From contig JASBRM010000172.1 of NCBI GenBank assembly GCA_030149405.1, positions 1-7,737 on the forward strand: a DNA stretch of 7,737 bases, read 5' to 3'. Each line of letters opens with the position of its first letter. Position 1 is the stretch's first letter. The DNA is from Neptuniibacter sp. GTDB taxonomy: Bacteria > Pseudomonadota > Gammaproteobacteria > Pseudomonadales > Balneatricaceae. Position numbers and translations under genes: made by a program. This document shows, in pieces, positions 6,398 to 7,737 of the stretch. The notes under the pieces are model-generated. The model made no database searches. It had not been told where the DNA came from and saw nothing but the letters and a program-made list of their open reading frames with translations.

Positions 6398-7201
6398 ATG
6401 GAAAATTTCTTTGATAGTTATGTCTTTCCTTGGGTAGTTGATATTGCAATTGCACTGGCGATTTTCTTCGTCGGTAAATGGGTTGCAAAACAACTGGTCA
6501 AACTGACGGAAAGACTGCTGCGCAAGGCTAAAGTTGAGGAGATGTTGGTTAACTTTGTCTCATCAATAGTTAATGTGCTGTTACTACTGGTTGTCATTAT
6601 TGCCGCACTGAATCAACTGGGTGTTGATACGACCTCACTGATTGCTCTGGTGGGTGCTGCTGGTCTGGCAATTGGCTTATCGCTACAGGATTCCCTGAAA
6701 AACTTTGCAGCAGGCGTAATGCTGGTTGTATTCAAGCCTTTCCGTGAAGGTGATTTTGTAGAAGTTGCTGGTGTTGCCGGAATTGTTGAGCATATCCAGA
6801 TCTTTAATACGATCATGCGTACTGGTGACAACCGTGAAGTCATTGTTCCAAACGGTGCAATTTACAGTGGTGTAATCACCAACTTCTCTGCAAGAGATAC
6901 TCGCCGAGTAGATATGGTTTTCGGCATCGGTTATGAAGATGATCTTCGTAAAGCTAAGCAGGTGCTTACGGAGATCATTGAAGCAGATGAGCGCGTTTTG
7001 AAAGATCCAGCACCCGTCATTGCTGTTTCTGAACTGGCTGATAGCAGCGTTAATTTTGTTGTTCGCCCTTGGGTTAATTCAGCAGATTACTGGGCTGTTC
7101 TTTGGGATACTACGGAAGCGGTTAAAGTTCGCTTTGACGAAGAAAACATCAGCATTCCTTACCCACAAATGGATGTGCATGTAAGTAAAGATGCCTTGTA
7201 A
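6398..7201 (+). CDS. mscS: MscS small-conductance mechanosensitive channel
   Basis: MscS is a heptameric inner-membrane channel that opens under membrane tension to release osmolytes during hypo-osmotic shock. The 267-residue product (E. coli 286) has TM1 at about 12-34, TM2 at about 53-73 and the glycine/alanine-rich TM3 at about 80-112 (LIALVGAAGLAIGLSLQDSL). The beta domain follows with KPFREGDFVEVAGVAG, IMRTGDNREVIVPNG, and the C-terminal PYPQMDVHV. Leu90 and Leu94 align with the E. coli pore-gate leucines 105 and 109. At the kink position, E. coli Gln112-Gly113, this protein has Gln97-Asp98; Gly106 aligns with Gly121. The ATG at 6398 is preceded by GGGGA (6388-6392) at a 5-base spacing. 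A TTG four codons upstream (6386) is in frame but overlaps this ribosome binding site. A possible promoter has TTTAAT at 6356-6361, but no good -35. A strong terminator follows 18 bases after the stop. Confidence 0.95.
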   Translation: MENFFDSYVFPWVVDIAIALAIFFVGKWVAKQLVKLTERLLRKAKVEEMLVNFVSSIVNVLLLLVVIIAALNQLGVDTTSLIALVGAAGLAIGLSLQDSLKNFAAGVMLVVFKPFREGDFVEVAGVAGIVEHIQIFNTIMRTGDNREVIVPNGAIYSGVITNFSARDTRRVDMVFGIGYEDDLRKAKQVLTEIIEADERVLKDPAPVIAVSELADSSVNFVVRPWVNSADYWAVLWDTTEAVKVRFDEENISIPYPQMDVHVSKDAL

Positions 7202-7218
7202 GAGCTTGTCCTGACTAT

Positions 7219-7245
7219 AAAAAAGCCCCTTACGGGGCTTTTTTT
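7219..7245. terminator. Bidirectional intrinsic terminator between converging genes
   Basis: AGCCCC (7224-7229) pairs with GGGGCT (7234-7239) around a TTAC loop, with A residues from 7219 on the left and T residues to 7245 on the right extending the stem. It ends mscS on the plus strand and can also end the acyltransferase-like gene (stop at 7285) on the minus strand. Confidence 0.92.
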
Positions 7246-7284
7246 GTGTCTATTTAGTGTGTTTTTGGCTTAATTCAATTCTGG

Positions 7285-7737
7285 CTAAGATTCTTCAGGT
7301 CCGATGTAACGTAAGCGTTTTTTCTGCTTAACGTAATTGATGTCCACAAGCACCAGACCATCTACACAGTAATTGAAATCCGCATCAACCCCGAAATCAA
7401 GGAAGCGTACGCCACCTTCTTCACAGAGCTCGCTGTACTGCTTGTATAAAGTCGGGACACTGACACCCAGAAATTCGAGCTGTTCCTTAAGGATACGGAA
7501 GTCGGCTTTGTAATTATCGCCAACAAACATTCTCTGGAAGTTATCCAGAGTTTCCTCATCCAGATTATAGGGAGAGAACGAATGCCCCAGGTCTTCAGTA
7601 TCATTGAAGTAATGGCTGTAGAACCAGATCAGCATATCCTTAGCAACTTTAGGGTAGCTGTTGCTCAGGCTGACCGGGCCAAACATATACCTGACCTCAG
7701 GATGTTTACGCAGGTAGGCTCCGATGCCATACCAGAG
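7285..7737 (-). CDS. C-terminal part of a probable GNAT/hemolysin-like acyltransferase (truncated by window edge)
   Basis: The frame is open from the right edge; 150 residues are visible, ending at TAG (7287-7285). A Met at 7686 is internal, since the 17 codons before it continue the same protein with the residues LWYGIGAYLRKHPEVRY. The segment YLRKHPEVRYMFGPVSLS, then SYPKVAKDMLIWFY, GVSVPTLYKQYSELCE and RFLDFGVDADFNYCVDGL resemble, from memory, the C-terminal half of the COG3176-type 'putative hemolysin' proteins. In these an OlsB-like GNAT acyltransferase is often joined to a PlsC-like lysophospholipid acyltransferase. If so it acts on acyl-ACP/CoA and lipid at the inner membrane, but the catalytic part is outside the window, so this is a family guess. 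It converges with mscS across a shared terminator. Confidence 0.6.
   Translation of the reverse strand, partial: LWYGIGAYLRKHPEVRYMFGPVSLSNSYPKVAKDMLIWFYSHYFNDTEDLGHSFSPYNLDEETLDNFQRMFVGDNYKADFRILKEQLEFLGVSVPTLYKQYSELCEEGGVRFLDFGVDADFNYCVDGLVLVDINYVKQKKRLRYIGPEES

Noticed and set aside
6245..6493. Upstream extension of the SH3 anchor frame to an ATG at 6493
   Set aside because: It would run across the mscS start and promoter region and bury the signal peptide under 83 residues; the start at 6244 (or at most 6277) fits the family.

Overview
The window reads as chromosomal DNA of a gammaproteobacterium, probably a marine Oceanospirillaceae-type organism (inference from protein flavour, moderate GC and gene set; no rRNA or marker gene is present to settle it). 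Every large open frame can be placed in a known family. I see no mobile element, CRISPR array, tRNA, rRNA or prophage gene.

Layout. Positions 1-2772 (+) hold the C-terminal three quarters of recB, open at the left edge. It overlaps recD (2769-4613, +) by an ATGA junction, so the two form an operon for the RecBCD helicase/nuclease; recC would be expected upstream, outside the window. Four minus-strand genes and one further plus-strand gene follow. They are a 48-residue membrane peptide (4660-4806, -) with its own ribosome binding site, a promoter candidate and a terminator; a GrxA-type glutaredoxin (4947-5189, -) with the unusual active site CGFC; a YgiM-like SH3/coiled-coil/membrane-anchor protein (5672-6244, -); its divergent neighbour, an MscS mechanosensitive channel (6398-7201, +); and the C-terminal end of a probable GNAT/hemolysin-like acyltransferase (7285-7737, -), open at the right edge. 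Intrinsic terminators lie at about 4619-4636, 5619-5647 and 7219-7245. The last sits between two converging genes and can serve both.

The only long stretch without a confident gene is 5190-5671. It is AT-rich and holds the most interesting non-coding structure: a perfect DnaA box (5395-5403) built into a three-tier imperfect hairpin (5396-5451), followed by a TTGATCAA palindrome and a very AT-rich tract, ending in a symmetric terminator that faces both ways.

Functionally the window is a set of housekeeping and stress genes: double-strand break repair (RecBD), thiol redox (glutaredoxin), and envelope or osmotic functions (SH3 anchor protein, MscS). I do not see a convincing new multi-gene system. 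The candidates for undescribed biology are the structured DnaA-box element and the arginine-tailed micro-membrane protein.
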